Notes under the pieces: model-generated | Databases searched by the model: none | Told to the model about the DNA's origin: nothing | Seen by the model: the letters and a program-made list of their open reading frames with translations, nothing else | Shown: piece after piece, positions 24,768 to 38,344 of the stretch | Layout: each line of letters starts with the position of its first letter | Numbering within the stretch: position 1 is the stretch's first letter | Program-made: the position numbers and the translations under genes | Origin: Aldehydirespirator sp965203635 | GTDB lineage: Bacteria > Actinomycetota > Acidimicrobiia > Acidimicrobiales > Aldehydirespiratoraceae | NCBI GenBank assembly: GCA_965203635.1 | Contig: OZ241903.1 | Span: 2,418,001-2,482,000, forward strand | DNA length: 64,000 nt | Reading direction: 5' to 3'

Positions 24768-25262
24768 TCACGGCGGCGGTGGTGGCGCCTTGGCCAGAGC
24801 CTCGACGACCTCAGCGCCGTCGATGGCCAGCAGCGAGGCGGGCGGGCACAGGATCTTGCAGTCCCGGGAGCCTCCGCCCACGATCACCCGGTCGCACTCC
24901 ATGACCCGGGCGTCGATCCACACCGGCAGCCCGGCCGGCAGCCCGAACGGCGTCACCCCGCCGATCATCATTCCGGTGCGCTCCACGGTGGCGTCCGCGT
25001 CGGCGAAGGAGGCCTTGCGGGTGCCGAGCCGCCGGCGCACCACCCCGTTCACGTCCAGCCTCGTGGAGGCCAGCACCACGCAGCACGCCATCGGCCGGTC
25101 CCCGGACTTCCCGATCACGCAGATGGCGTTGGCCGACGCGTCCATCGAATACCCGTAGTGCTCGCAGAACTGGGCGGTGTCGGCCAAGTCGGGGTCACAC
25201 TCCACCACCTCGTACGGCACACCCAGCGCGTCGAGATGGGCTACTACAGCGTCACGGCTCAT
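24768..25262 (-). CDS. YbaK/ProX-type aminoacyl-tRNA deacylase
   Basis: 164-residue protein of the YbaK/ProXp fold, which hydrolyses mischarged tRNAs such as Cys- or Ala-tRNAPro in trans. Seen are ICVIGKSGDRPMACCVVLAS, the lysine segment RRRLGTRKASFADAD, the glycine-rich GGVTPFGLPAGLPVWID, and VIVGGGSRDCKI. It ends in an Ala-Pro-rich tail. It starts 13 bases after menA, so it is in the same transcript. Confidence 0.88.
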   Translation of the reverse strand: MSRDAVVAHLDALGVPYEVVECDPDLADTAQFCEHYGYSMDASANAICVIGKSGDRPMACCVVLASTRLDVNGVVRRRLGTRKASFADADATVERTGMMIGGVTPFGLPAGLPVWIDARVMECDRVIVGGGSRDCKILCPPASLLAIDGAEVVEALAKAPPPPP

Positions 25263-25275
25263 GGTTCACAGTTTG

Positions 25276-26154
25276 CTATCCGGTGACCGCGATGCCTACC
25301 GCCATGGCCAGGCCCGAGACGAGCTGGACCTTGGCGGTCGCGCCCAGGACCCCGATCAGCTCGGGGCCGGATGCTCCCCGCAGGACGCGGCGTACCGCGC
25401 CCACCGCGAAGGGCGCGCCCAACACCGCGGCAGCCGCAGCCCGACCTGTGATCGAGGCGACCAGGGCCGCGGCGTAGGAGGCCTCCAGCACCGCCATGTA
25501 GGCGAGACGGCTGCGGCGCTCACCCAGGCGAACGGCCAGGGTGCGCTTGCCCGCGGCGGTGTCGCCGGTGATGTCGCGCAGGTTGTTGGCCATCAGCAGC
25601 GCCACCGCCCAGAGCCCGACCGGCACGCCGCACAGCACCGCCAACCAGTCCAGCCGTTCCAGCAGCACGTAGGTCGTGCCCGCGGTGGCCACCAGGCCGA
25701 AGAACACGAACACGAACACCTCGCCCAGCCCCATGTATCCGTAGGGCCTCGGCCCGCCGGTGTACGTCCAGCCGGCCACCAGGCAAACGACCCCCGCGGC
25801 CAGTAGCTCCCACCCCGCCAGTGCGGCGAGCGCCCCGCCGGCGACGACGGCCGCACCGAACGCCGCGAGCGCGGCTCGCTTCACGCGGCGGGCCTCTACG
25901 AGCCCGGAGCCCACCAGCCTTTGCGGGCCCACCCTGTCGGCATTGTCCGCGCCACGGACGCCGTCGGAGTAGTCGTTGGCGAAGTTGACGCCCACCTGCA
26001 GCGCCATCGCGACCAACAGTGCCATTCCGGCCCGCCACCAAGCGGTGTCTGACCCCTCGCCCACCGCCACGGCCGTTCCGGTGGCCACCGGCACCAGCGC
26101 GGCGCTGAGTGTGCGGGGACGGGCCCCGGCCATCCATATCCGGATCCCTGTCAT
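25276..26154 (-). CDS. menA: 1,4-dihydroxy-2-naphthoate polyprenyltransferase
   Basis: 292-residue UbiA-superfamily membrane enzyme that attaches the isoprenoid chain to DHNA in menaquinone synthesis. The first aspartate-rich motif is in NFANDYSDGVRGAD and the second in NNLRDITGDTAAGKRTLAV; eight or so hydrophobic helices alternate between. The N-terminal WMAGARPRTLSAA is typical of MenA. ATG 26154 lies 39 bases after the response regulator. Confidence 0.94.
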   Translation of the reverse strand: MTGIRIWMAGARPRTLSAALVPVATGTAVAVGEGSDTAWWRAGMALLVAMALQVGVNFANDYSDGVRGADNADRVGPQRLVGSGLVEARRVKRAALAAFGAAVVAGGALAALAGWELLAAGVVCLVAGWTYTGGPRPYGYMGLGEVFVFVFFGLVATAGTTYVLLERLDWLAVLCGVPVGLWAVALLMANNLRDITGDTAAGKRTLAVRLGERRSRLAYMAVLEASYAAALVASITGRAAAAAVLGAPFAVGAVRRVLRGASGPELIGVLGATAKVQLVSGLAMAVGIAVTG

Positions 26155-26193
26155 CTTGCTGGTCTCTGTCTTAGCGACGGGTCCGCCGGGAGT

Positions 26194-26895
26194 TCAGGGC
26201 GCCACGTACTTGTAGCCGAGGCCCCTGATGGTGACGATGCGCTCGGGCTGGGCCGGGTCGCGCTCGATGCGGGACCGCAGCCGCTTGATGTGCACGTCGA
26301 GGGTCTTGGTGTTGCCCACGTAGTCGAACCCCCAGACCCTGTCGATGAGGGTCTGGCGGGTGACCACGAAACCGGCGTTCTCCATGAGCAGGGCCAGCAC
26401 CTCGAATTCTTTCAGCGGCAGGCGCTCCAACTGGCCGCCGACGGTCACCTCGTGGCGGTCCCGGTCCACGGTGACCTCGCCGATGCTGAGGTTGGCTGCG
26501 CCGTTGAAGGAGTTGACCGGCCGGGTCCGGCTGCGGCGCATCACTGTGCGCATCCGGGCCACCAGCTCTCGCACCCGGTAGGGCTTGGCCACGTAGTCGT
26601 CCGCTCCGACCTCCAGCCCGACCACGGTGTCGATCTCCTCCCGGCGGGCCGACACCATGATGACCGGTGTGTCGGCGAGAGAGCGGATGCGGCGGCACAC
26701 GTCGATCCCGGACAGGCGGGGCAGCATCACGTCGAGCAGCACGATCTCGGGCTCGAGGGCCTCGAACATGACCAGGGCCTCCTCGCCGTCGGCCGCGACG
26801 TCGACCAGGAACCCTTCCGCCCCCAGCGCCACCTGCAGTCCCTCCCGATACGAGGGCTCGTCGTCGACGACCAGTACCCGGACCCCAGCGCTCAC
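26194..26895 (-). CDS. OmpR-family response regulator
   Basis: 233-residue two-component regulator. The receiver domain has the acidic pair in LVVDDEP, phosphoacceptor D55 in IVLLDVMLPR, and the lysine in YVAKPYR. The C-terminal winged helix has LPLKEFEVLALLMENAG and TKTLDVHIKRLR. It resembles PhoP/RegX3 proteins. No histidine kinase is adjacent in the window, so the partner is unknown. It is divergent from the YyaL gene across an 82-base gap. Confidence 0.94.
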   Translation of the reverse strand: MSAGVRVLVVDDEPSYREGLQVALGAEGFLVDVAADGEEALVMFEALEPEIVLLDVMLPRLSGIDVCRRIRSLADTPVIMVSARREEIDTVVGLEVGADDYVAKPYRVRELVARMRTVMRRSRTRPVNSFNGAANLSIGEVTVDRDRHEVTVGGQLERLPLKEFEVLALLMENAGFVVTRQTLIDRVWGFDYVGNTKTLDVHIKRLRSRIERDPAQPERIVTIRGLGYKYVAP

Positions 26896-26977
26896 CGGCG
26901 CCAGTCTGCCCCACCGGCGGTGCGAGCGCTCATCGCGGGCCGAAAGCAGACCTGTGCTCGGCCTCTAGGCTCGGTTC

Positions 26978-29035
26978 ATGAACCGGCTCGGCGGCGAGAC
27001 CAGCCCGTACCTGCGCCAGCATCGCGACAACCCGGTGGACTGGTACCCGTGGGGCTCCGAGGCTTTCGCGGCGGCCGCTGAGCGGGACCGGCCGGTGCTG
27101 CTGTCGGTGGGCTACTCCAGCTGCCATTGGTGCCACGTGATGGCCCACGAGTCCTTCGAGGATCCCGACACCGCGGCGGTGATGAACCGGTTGTTCGTCA
27201 ACGTCAAGGTCGACCGGGAGGAGCGTCCCGACGTGGACGCCATCTACATGGACTCGGTGCAGGCCATGACCGGCCGGGGCGGCTGGCCCATGACCGTGTT
27301 CCTCACGCCCGACGGCCGGCCCTTCTTCGGCGGCACCTACTACCCCGACCGGCCCCGCGGCGGGATGGCCTCGTTCCGCCAGGTGATGGAGGCCATCGAC
27401 GAGGCGTGGACCAACCGCCGGGCCGATGTGCACGCCCAGGCCGACCAGCTGGTGGCGCTGATCGACCGGACTTCGCGTGCCGCCGCATCGCTCGGTGCGG
27501 AGTCTGCCGACGCCGCCGGCGACGGCCGAGCGCTCGACAGGGCCGGGGACGCCGGCGACGGCCGAGCGCTGGACAGGGCCGGGGACGCCATCCTGGCCTC
27601 CTTCGATCCTGAGTGGGGAGGATTCGGCGGCGCGCCCAAGTTCCCGGCGGCCATGACGTTGGCCTCCGCCCTGCGCATCCATCACCGCAGCGACCGCCCC
27701 GAGCTGCTGCGGGCGGTGCGGACCAGCCTCGACGCCATGGCCTCCGGCGGCATCTACGACCATCTGGGCGGCGGGTTCGCGCGATACTCGGTGGACCGCC
27801 GCTGGCTCGTGCCCCACTTCGAGAAGATGCTGTACGACAACGCCCTGCTGACGAGGGCGTACTTGCACGCCTGGATGCTGACGGGCGAGCCGGTCTACCG
27901 CCAGGTGGCCGACGAGACGATCGGCTACGTGCTGCGGGACCTGTGCCACTCCGAGGGCGGCTTCTACTCGGCCGAGGACGCCGACTCCGAGGGCGTCGAG
28001 GGCAAGTTCTACGTGTGGTCCGAGCCCGAGCTGCGAGCGGTGGTGCAGAACGCGGCCGGGGCGGAGGCCGCCGATGCGGCCGCAGCCTGGTGGGGAGTGA
28101 CCCCGGCCGGGAACTTCGAGGGGTCCAACATCTTGAACCGACCGGTGCGGGGCGACCTGATCCGGCCCGAGGAGGTGGAAGCCGCCCGCCAGGCGTTGTT
28201 CGTCTGCCGGGAGAGCCGGGTTCGGCCCGGACTCGATGACAAGGTCCTCACCGAGTGGAACGGCCTGATGCTGTCTGCGCTGGCCGAGGCCGCGGCGGCC
28301 ACCGGTGATCCGCAGTGGCGGGCGGCGGCGCTGGCCAACGGCGAGTTCCTGGTGTCCAACCTGCGGCGCGACGACGGCCGATGGCTGCGATCATGGCAGG
28401 CCGGTGATGGCGAGCGCCCGGCCCAGGCCCGCCACCTGGCGTACGCCCAGGACTACGCGGCCCTGATCGACGCCTTCACCCGGCTGGGAGAGCTGTCCGG
28501 CCAGGCCCGCTGGATCGACGAGGCCCGGTCGGCGGCCGACGGCTTGCTGGGGCTGTTCTGGGACGACGCGGCAGGAGGGGTCTTCACGACCGGCAACGAC
28601 GCCGAGAAGCTGGTGACCCGGCCCAAGGACCTGATGGACAACGCCACCCCGTCGGCCCAGTCTCTGGCTGCCTGCGGGCTGCTCCGGCTGGCCGCACTGA
28701 CCGGCGAGCCCCGCTACGACGAGCACGCCCGCCAGATCATCAACCTGTTTGACACGGCCGCGGCCCAGCACCCCACCGCCTTCGGCCGGGCGCTGGAGGC
28801 GGTGGACCTTGCGGCCGGCGGCATCGATGAAATCGCCGTGGTGGGCGACCGGGCCGACCTGGTTGCCGCGGTTCAGACCCGCTACCTGCCCAACGCGGTC
28901 CTGGCCTGGGGCGAGCCCTACGACTCCCCGCTATGGCACGACCGTCCCGAAGGCTTCGCCTACGTCTGCCGCAACTTCGCCTGCCAGTCCCCCGCCTCCA
29001 CCACCGAGGAACTGATCCCCCAACTCCAGAGCTGA
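26978..29035 (+). CDS. YyaL/DUF255 thioredoxin-like domain protein
   Basis: 685-residue protein of the YyaL (SSP411/spermatogenesis-associated 20) family. The N-terminal thioredoxin-like DUF255 domain has NRLGGETSPYLRQHRDNPVD and the paired-Cys motif SCHWCHVM; an (alpha/alpha)6-barrel-like region follows, as in N-acylglucosamine epimerases. The biochemical role of the family is not settled. A 36-bp duplication at 27515-27586 repeats the 12-residue unit GDGRALDRAGDA in a linker. ATG 26978 starts the family-typical N-terminus, though the ribosome site is weak. Confidence 0.92.
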   Translation: MNRLGGETSPYLRQHRDNPVDWYPWGSEAFAAAAERDRPVLLSVGYSSCHWCHVMAHESFEDPDTAAVMNRLFVNVKVDREERPDVDAIYMDSVQAMTGRGGWPMTVFLTPDGRPFFGGTYYPDRPRGGMASFRQVMEAIDEAWTNRRADVHAQADQLVALIDRTSRAAASLGAESADAAGDGRALDRAGDAGDGRALDRAGDAILASFDPEWGGFGGAPKFPAAMTLASALRIHHRSDRPELLRAVRTSLDAMASGGIYDHLGGGFARYSVDRRWLVPHFEKMLYDNALLTRAYLHAWMLTGEPVYRQVADETIGYVLRDLCHSEGGFYSAEDADSEGVEGKFYVWSEPELRAVVQNAAGAEAADAAAAWWGVTPAGNFEGSNILNRPVRGDLIRPEEVEAARQALFVCRESRVRPGLDDKVLTEWNGLMLSALAEAAAATGDPQWRAAALANGEFLVSNLRRDDGRWLRSWQAGDGERPAQARHLAYAQDYAALIDAFTRLGELSGQARWIDEARSAADGLLGLFWDDAAGGVFTTGNDAEKLVTRPKDLMDNATPSAQSLAACGLLRLAALTGEPRYDEHARQIINLFDTAAAQHPTAFGRALEAVDLAAGGIDEIAVVGDRADLVAAVQTRYLPNAVLAWGEPYDSPLWHDRPEGFAYVCRNFACQSPASTTEELIPQLQS
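27515..27586 (+). repeat. 36-bp tandem repeat inside the YyaL gene
   Basis: Two in-frame copies starting at 27515 and 27551, encoding two consecutive GDGRALDRAGDA units. They differ at one base (CTCGAC versus CTGGAC). The insertion sits in a linker after the DUF255 domain. Confidence 0.88.
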
Positions 29036-29050
29036 CCACCGAGTCCGGAT

Positions 29051-29065
29051 CTCGGCTGGCCCGAG
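29051..29065 (+). terminator. weak terminator-like hairpin after the YyaL gene
   Basis: CTCGG-CTGGC-CCGAG, 15 bases after the stop and followed by a short T-rich ATTGTTT. It lies between convergent genes. The stem is only five pairs, so this is tentative. Confidence 0.3.
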
Positions 29066-29099
29066 CAGGGATTGTTTCCGCTGGCGGGTGTGACCTTCT

Positions 29100-30623
29100 C
29101 TAGCCACCGGCACGGACCGCCCCGGCCAGCAATCCGTCGGTCGCGATGCCCGGCAGATGCAGGGTCGGTTCTTCCGGGGCGCACGCGGGCCCGTAGTGAA
29201 CTTGCCCCGGCGGGTGAAGGGTGTGCACACCGTTGGTGGTGCGGATCCGCCACTTGTGGTGGTGGATCCTCTGGTGGCAGTCCCAGCAGACCGGAACCAT
29301 GTTGTCGAGCCGGGTGGATCCGCCCTGCGAGACCGGCCTGATGTGATGGATCTGGCACAGCGCCGGGTGCGCTCTGCAGTGGAAGCAGCCCCCGTAGCGG
29401 GCGAGAAGGATCTGCCGCTGGGCCTCAGTGGCGGTGCGCTTGGACTCGGTGCGCCAGATCGGCTTGCCGTTGCGGTCGAAGACGACTCCAGTGAGCCTGG
29501 CGTTGCAGGCGAGTTCTTCAAGCACTGCAGCCGGCAGTCGCGTGCCCTCGGGAAGCTCGGCGACCAGGTTGCCGGTGTCGCTGTCCACATGTGCCACCAC
29601 GCAGATGTCGGCGATAGGTCTGCCGCCACCGCTGCCCCTACTGTTGCTAGTGTCGGCGCCTGAACGGTTGTCCGCACCGCGGCCTGAGTCGACGCTCGGC
29701 CGGTTGTCTAAGCCGTGGCCTGAGTCGACGCTCGGCCGGTTGTCTAAGCCGTGGCCTGACTCGACTGTTGACCGGTCGTCTGAGCCGTGGCCTGACTCGA
29801 CTGTTGATTGGTCGTCTGAGCCGTGGCCTGACTGGACGCTCGAACGGCTGCGTGACCCGCGGCCCGCGACGGCGTTGGAGCCGCAGCCGTGGCGGTCGGC
29901 GAGGTTGCCGGCCGTGAGGCTGTCCAGGGCGTCGGCCATGCACTGATCGAAGCTGCGCCGTTCGGACTTGTCGCTCGCCTGCGCCTTGTCGAGGCTATGG
30001 AGGCGACCGGCCACGGCCCGCAGCCGGTTGCCGATCCGATGCCCGGCGACGGGGTCGAACTCGCCGTGGATGTGCACCATCCCGTCATCATCTGAGTCCC
30101 ACACCCGGACACGACGCCGCGCCCGCAGGCGCCGGTAGTCGCCCTCCCCGCCGTCGCCCTGGCGGTCGGCCGCCCACTTTCGGGCCTCTCTGGTGAACTG
30201 CTCGGGGCGCATCGACGCAGCCTTGGACAACAACTCGGTGTCGGACTCGACAGCCTCAGCGCTGGTCTTCTCGATGGCCTCCGCCAGTCGCTTCGCGTTG
30301 GCCTGCGACACCTGCCCCGATTCCACCGCATCGCGCACCACCGGCACTGCCCCGACCGCCTTGGCGGTCTTGACTCGTCCGACCGCGTCCCGCCGCGACA
30401 GGCCGGCGGCGTCCGCGAGCACCTGCGCGCCTCCGTCGCCGTGGCGCTCCACCCCAGCGACAACTGCGGCCGCAGAAGTCTGCGTGGCCGTCAGGACAGC
30501 CGCCGCCGACTTGCACACCGCCAGCACCTGGCGCGCCTCGTCGCAAGACACCGAGGACCCGTTCATCGCCGACAGCATCTCCTTGGCGGCGGCTTCGAAC
30601 CGGCGGGCGGCTTCGATCAACAT
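29100..30623 (-). CDS. DUF222/HNH endonuclease-like protein (13E12 family)
   Basis: About 507 residues. The N-terminal two thirds is the DUF222 helical domain common in actinobacteria. The C-terminal HNH nuclease domain has cysteine pairs CFHC and CWDC around HHIRPVSQGG and RLDNMVPVCWDCHQRIHHH. Between them is a low-complexity Ser/Gly/Asp region with five 12-residue repeats. The frame opens at a TTG at 30659, but that TTG is part of a TTGACA hexamer; ATG 30623 is preferred and may be leaderless. These genes are often multi-copy and thought to be mobile, but no terminal repeats are visible here. Confidence 0.88.
   Translation of the reverse strand: MLIEAARRFEAAAKEMLSAMNGSSVSCDEARQVLAVCKSAAAVLTATQTSAAAVVAGVERHGDGGAQVLADAAGLSRRDAVGRVKTAKAVGAVPVVRDAVESGQVSQANAKRLAEAIEKTSAEAVESDTELLSKAASMRPEQFTREARKWAADRQGDGGEGDYRRLRARRRVRVWDSDDDGMVHIHGEFDPVAGHRIGNRLRAVAGRLHSLDKAQASDKSERRSFDQCMADALDSLTAGNLADRHGCGSNAVAGRGSRSRSSVQSGHGSDDQSTVESGHGSDDRSTVESGHGLDNRPSVDSGHGLDNRPSVDSGRGADNRSGADTSNSRGSGGGRPIADICVVAHVDSDTGNLVAELPEGTRLPAAVLEELACNARLTGVVFDRNGKPIWRTESKRTATEAQRQILLARYGGCFHCRAHPALCQIHHIRPVSQGGSTRLDNMVPVCWDCHQRIHHHKWRIRTTNGVHTLHPPGQVHYGPACAPEEPTLHLPGIATDGLLAGAVRAGG
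29664..29843 (-). repeat. 36-bp repeat x5 in the DUF222-HNH gene
   Basis: Five in-frame 36-base units encode SSVQSGHGSDDQ, STVESGHGSDDR, STVESGHGLDNR, PSVDSGHGLDNR and PSVDSGRGADNR. Neighbouring units are most alike, which suggests stepwise expansion. They form a polar, probably disordered linker before the nuclease domain. Confidence 0.92.
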
Positions 30624-30629
30624 GATGAC

Positions 30630-30659
30630 ATCATCCCATAGGGGTGTGACATCTGTCAA
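30630..30659 (-). promoter_or_regulatory. possible promoter for a leaderless DUF222-HNH mRNA
   Basis: On the minus strand TTGACA (30659-30654) and GATGAT (30635-30630) are 18 bases apart, and the ATG at 30623 is seven bases further on, where transcription would start. A palindrome TGACAGATGTCA overlaps the -35. The surrounding 30640-30720 is notably AT-rich for this genome. Confidence 0.35.
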
Positions 30660-30720
30660 GTATTTACAAGTTAAATCATGATGTTTGCTTATGCATCAAT
30701 TCGGGTCTGGCATCCCAAGC

Positions 30721-30745
30721 CCTGAGCGAGAGCGCCTCGCTCAGG
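30721..30745 (-). terminator. terminator hairpin after the RecQ-UvrD fusion gene
   Basis: A perfect 10-bp stem, CCTGAGCGAG-AGCGC-CTCGCTCAGG, 30 bases past the stop of the 1734-residue helicase gene. There is no strong T-tract, as is common in high-GC terminators. Confidence 0.65.
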
Positions 30746-30775
30746 TAGCTTCCGGCGGCCAGTTAGCCCTTCACA

Positions 30776-35980
<5,205 letters not shown>

Positions 35981-36031
35981 TGCAGCACCGAGCCCGCAGG
36001 GCCGGAGGCGCTGGCGCTACAACCAAACCCT

Positions 36032-37249
36032 TCAGGCGGCGGCTTTCTCCAGGATGTGGACTCCGCATGCTGAGGCCAGGCCGATGACGTGGGCCAGGCC
36101 GACGGTGGCGCCGGAAACCTGGCGGTCGCCGGCCTCGCCCCTCAGGTGGGTGGTTATCTCGTAGACGTTGGCCACGCCGGTAGCCCCGATGGGATGGCCC
36201 TTCGAGATCAGCCCGCCGGAGACGTTCACCGGGGTGGCGCCGTCGCGGAACGGCCCGCCCGAGTCGATGAACTCCCCTGCGCCGCCGGGCTCGCACAGGC
36301 TCAGGTTGTCGTAGTGGATCAGCTCGGCGGTGGCGAAGCAGTCGTGGAGCTCCACCAAGTCGAGGTCCTCGGGGCCGACGCCCGCCGTCTCGTAGGCCTG
36401 GTTGGCGGCGTTGCGGGTGAGCGTGTTCACATCCGGCTGCACCTGGCAGTTCTCGGTGAAGGGGTCCGAGGTCAGGACCGACGCCGACACCTTCACCGCC
36501 CGCTTCCGGACGTGGGACGGCATCGACGCCAGCCGCTCCCCCGAGACCAGCACCACCGCGGCCGCGCCGTCGCCGGTCGGGCAGCACATCAGCAGGGTGT
36601 TGGGGTAGCTCATCATCGGAGACTCCATGATCTCGTCCATGGAGAACTCCTTCTGGTACTGGGCCAGCGGGTTCAGAGTCGAGTGGAGGTGGTTCTTGTA
36701 GGCCACCCGGGCGAACTGCTCGAAGCCCACGCCGTCATGGTCGTGGGCGTAGGCCGTGCCGGCCTGGGCGAACACGCCGGGCATGGTCTCGGTGCCCAGA
36801 TAGCCGTCCACGCCGGTGACCGCGCCGTAGCGCCCCGACGGTTCGAAGACCTTCTTCTCCTTCTTGGTGGCGCCGCCGCCCAGCAGACCCATCTTGCCCA
36901 TCTGCTCGGCCCCCACGGCCAGCCCCATCTGGGCCTCGCCCGCCTTGATGGCCATCATCACGGTGCGGATGGCGGTGGCCCCGGTGGCGCAGGCGTTGGC
37001 CACGTTGTAGACCGGCACGCCGGTCTGGCCGATCTGCTTCTGGAGCCGCTGCCCCACCGCGCCCGAAGCCTGGAACAGAGCTCCGCAGGCCAGAACGTCG
37101 ATGTCGGCCACCGTGACCTCGCCGTCGGCCAGCGCGCCCAGGGCGCTCTCGGAAGCCAGGTCGATCAGGTCCCGGTCCGGGTAACGCGCGAAGCGGGTCA
37201 TGTGGGCGCCGAGCACCCACACGCTGTCTGGGGAGATCTGAACTGCCAT
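36032..37249 (-). CDS. thiolase-like acetyl-CoA acetyltransferase (SCPx type)
   Basis: 405-residue thiolase-fold protein of the lipid-transfer/SCPx class. The nucleophile cysteine lies in NVANACATGATAIRTV, the middle motif in ELHDCFATAELIHYDNL, and the C-terminal histidine in GGLISKGHPIGATG. ATG 37249 has AAAGGAGG ten bases upstream, so the long frame above it is discarded. It is paired with a DUF35 protein 20 bases upstream; such pairs act together in acyl-CoA chemistry, often steroid or fatty-acid degradation. The substrate cannot be read from sequence. Confidence 0.92.
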   Translation of the reverse strand: MAVQISPDSVWVLGAHMTRFARYPDRDLIDLASESALGALADGEVTVADIDVLACGALFQASGAVGQRLQKQIGQTGVPVYNVANACATGATAIRTVMMAIKAGEAQMGLAVGAEQMGKMGLLGGGATKKEKKVFEPSGRYGAVTGVDGYLGTETMPGVFAQAGTAYAHDHDGVGFEQFARVAYKNHLHSTLNPLAQYQKEFSMDEIMESPMMSYPNTLLMCCPTGDGAAAVVLVSGERLASMPSHVRKRAVKVSASVLTSDPFTENCQVQPDVNTLTRNAANQAYETAGVGPEDLDLVELHDCFATAELIHYDNLSLCEPGGAGEFIDSGGPFRDGATPVNVSGGLISKGHPIGATGVANVYEITTHLRGEAGDRQVSGATVGLAHVIGLASACGVHILEKAAA

Positions 37250-37269
37250 GTCGCGGCTGCCTCCTTTGG

Positions 37270-37668
37270 TCAGGTGGGTTCGTAGCCGAAGGCGACGGCT
37301 TCGGTGCCGTCGTCGTCGGTGCCGACCGGGTAGGTGGTGAGCCGCACCCTCATGCCCAGCTTGACCGCCTCGGGCGTCGGGTCGCAGTTGACCACGTTGG
37401 ATCGCACCCATGTGCCGTCGTCGGTCTTGACGATGGCCGACACGTAGGGCACCGGGATGCCGGGCGCGGCCCGGTGGACGATGGTGAACGCCCGCAGCTC
37501 GCCCGCGCCGTCGACGGCAACCGCCTCGAAGTCGGTCCGGCCGCAGCGCGCGCAGGCGTTGCGCCGGTCGAAGAAGCGGGCTCCGCAGTTGCGGCATTCC
37601 TGGGCCACCAAGTGCGGTTCGGGCTCAAGACACAGGTAGTCGACGAGGGGAACTCGAGCCGATGCCAT
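37270..37668 (-). CDS. DUF35 OB-fold protein with zinc ribbon
   Basis: 132-residue partner of the adjacent thiolase. The N-terminal rubredoxin-like zinc ribbon has CRNCGARFF and CARCGR. The OB-fold region follows (GELRAFTIVHRAAPGIPVPY). These proteins form complexes with SCPx-type thiolases or aldolases and are thought to bind CoA substrates. ATG 37668 (MASARVPLVD) is chosen over one 33 bases higher, as homology begins there. Confidence 0.9.
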   Translation of the reverse strand: MASARVPLVDYLCLEPEPHLVAQECRNCGARFFDRRNACARCGRTDFEAVAVDGAGELRAFTIVHRAAPGIPVPYVSAIVKTDDGTWVRSNVVNCDPTPEAVKLGMRVRLTTYPVGTDDDGTEAVAFGYEPT

Positions 37669-37705
37669 CGCGGCGCAGGCTAACAGCGATGCCTGTGGCA
37701 CAGAG

Positions 37706-38305
37706 CTACCACCAGCCCCGGTGGATCACCTCGTCGAGGGCGGGTCGGTCCCGCCCGGCCGAGCGGCTGGGCCGGTCGTCGGTGGCGGGATGTCCGATGG
37801 CGACGGTGCCCACCCCCCGCCGGTCCGGCGGCACGCCGAAGCGGCTGCGGACGGCGCGCTCGTGCTCGAACATCCCGAAGAACGCCGCGCCAAGCCCCCG
37901 GTCCCGCGCCGCCAGCAGCATGGTCATGACCGCGGCACCGCCGTCCACGTACCAGTAGGGCACCGGCCACGCCGACGCGCTGCTCCCCAAGCCGGTGCGG
38001 CGCTTGTCCGGCTCGCGGTAGCGGCTCAGGTATCCGCCCAGATGGGCCCACACCACCACGAGCACCGGCGCCGCTAGGAGGCCCGGCCAGGCGAAGTCCT
38101 CCCGCCGATCCGGCGGCAGCGTGACATCCCAGTACCGGTCAGTGTCGTCGCCTTCCAGCACCAGGAACTCGATCCCGGCAGCGTTGCCCGCGGTGGGCGC
38201 CCGCCGGGCCAGATCACAGATCTCGTCGATCGTGGCCGGCGCTACCGGCTCGCGGGTGTAGGAGCGCACCATCCGGCGCCGCCGGACTGCCTGCTCGAAC
38301 TCCAT
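37706..38305 (-). CDS. nitroreductase-family flavoprotein
   Basis: 199-residue FMN-dependent oxidoreductase. The N-terminal VRRRRMVRSYTREPV contacts FMN phosphate, APTAGNAAG continues the site, and GAAVMTMLLAARDRGLGAAF is the second core helix; IGHPATDDRPSRSAGRDRP ends it. It could act on nitroaromatics, quinones or iodotyrosine-like compounds. It lies in a run of minus-strand genes from the 222-residue hypothetical to the thiolase, with gaps under 40 bases, so co-transcription is likely. Confidence 0.9.
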   Translation of the reverse strand: MEFEQAVRRRRMVRSYTREPVAPATIDEICDLARRAPTAGNAAGIEFLVLEGDDTDRYWDVTLPPDRREDFAWPGLLAAPVLVVVWAHLGGYLSRYREPDKRRTGLGSSASAWPVPYWYVDGGAAVMTMLLAARDRGLGAAFFGMFEHERAVRSRFGVPPDRRGVGTVAIGHPATDDRPSRSAGRDRPALDEVIHRGWW

Positions 38306-38344
38306 GCCGGCTCCGCCCCGCGGCTCGGGGGCGCGACCGCCTCG

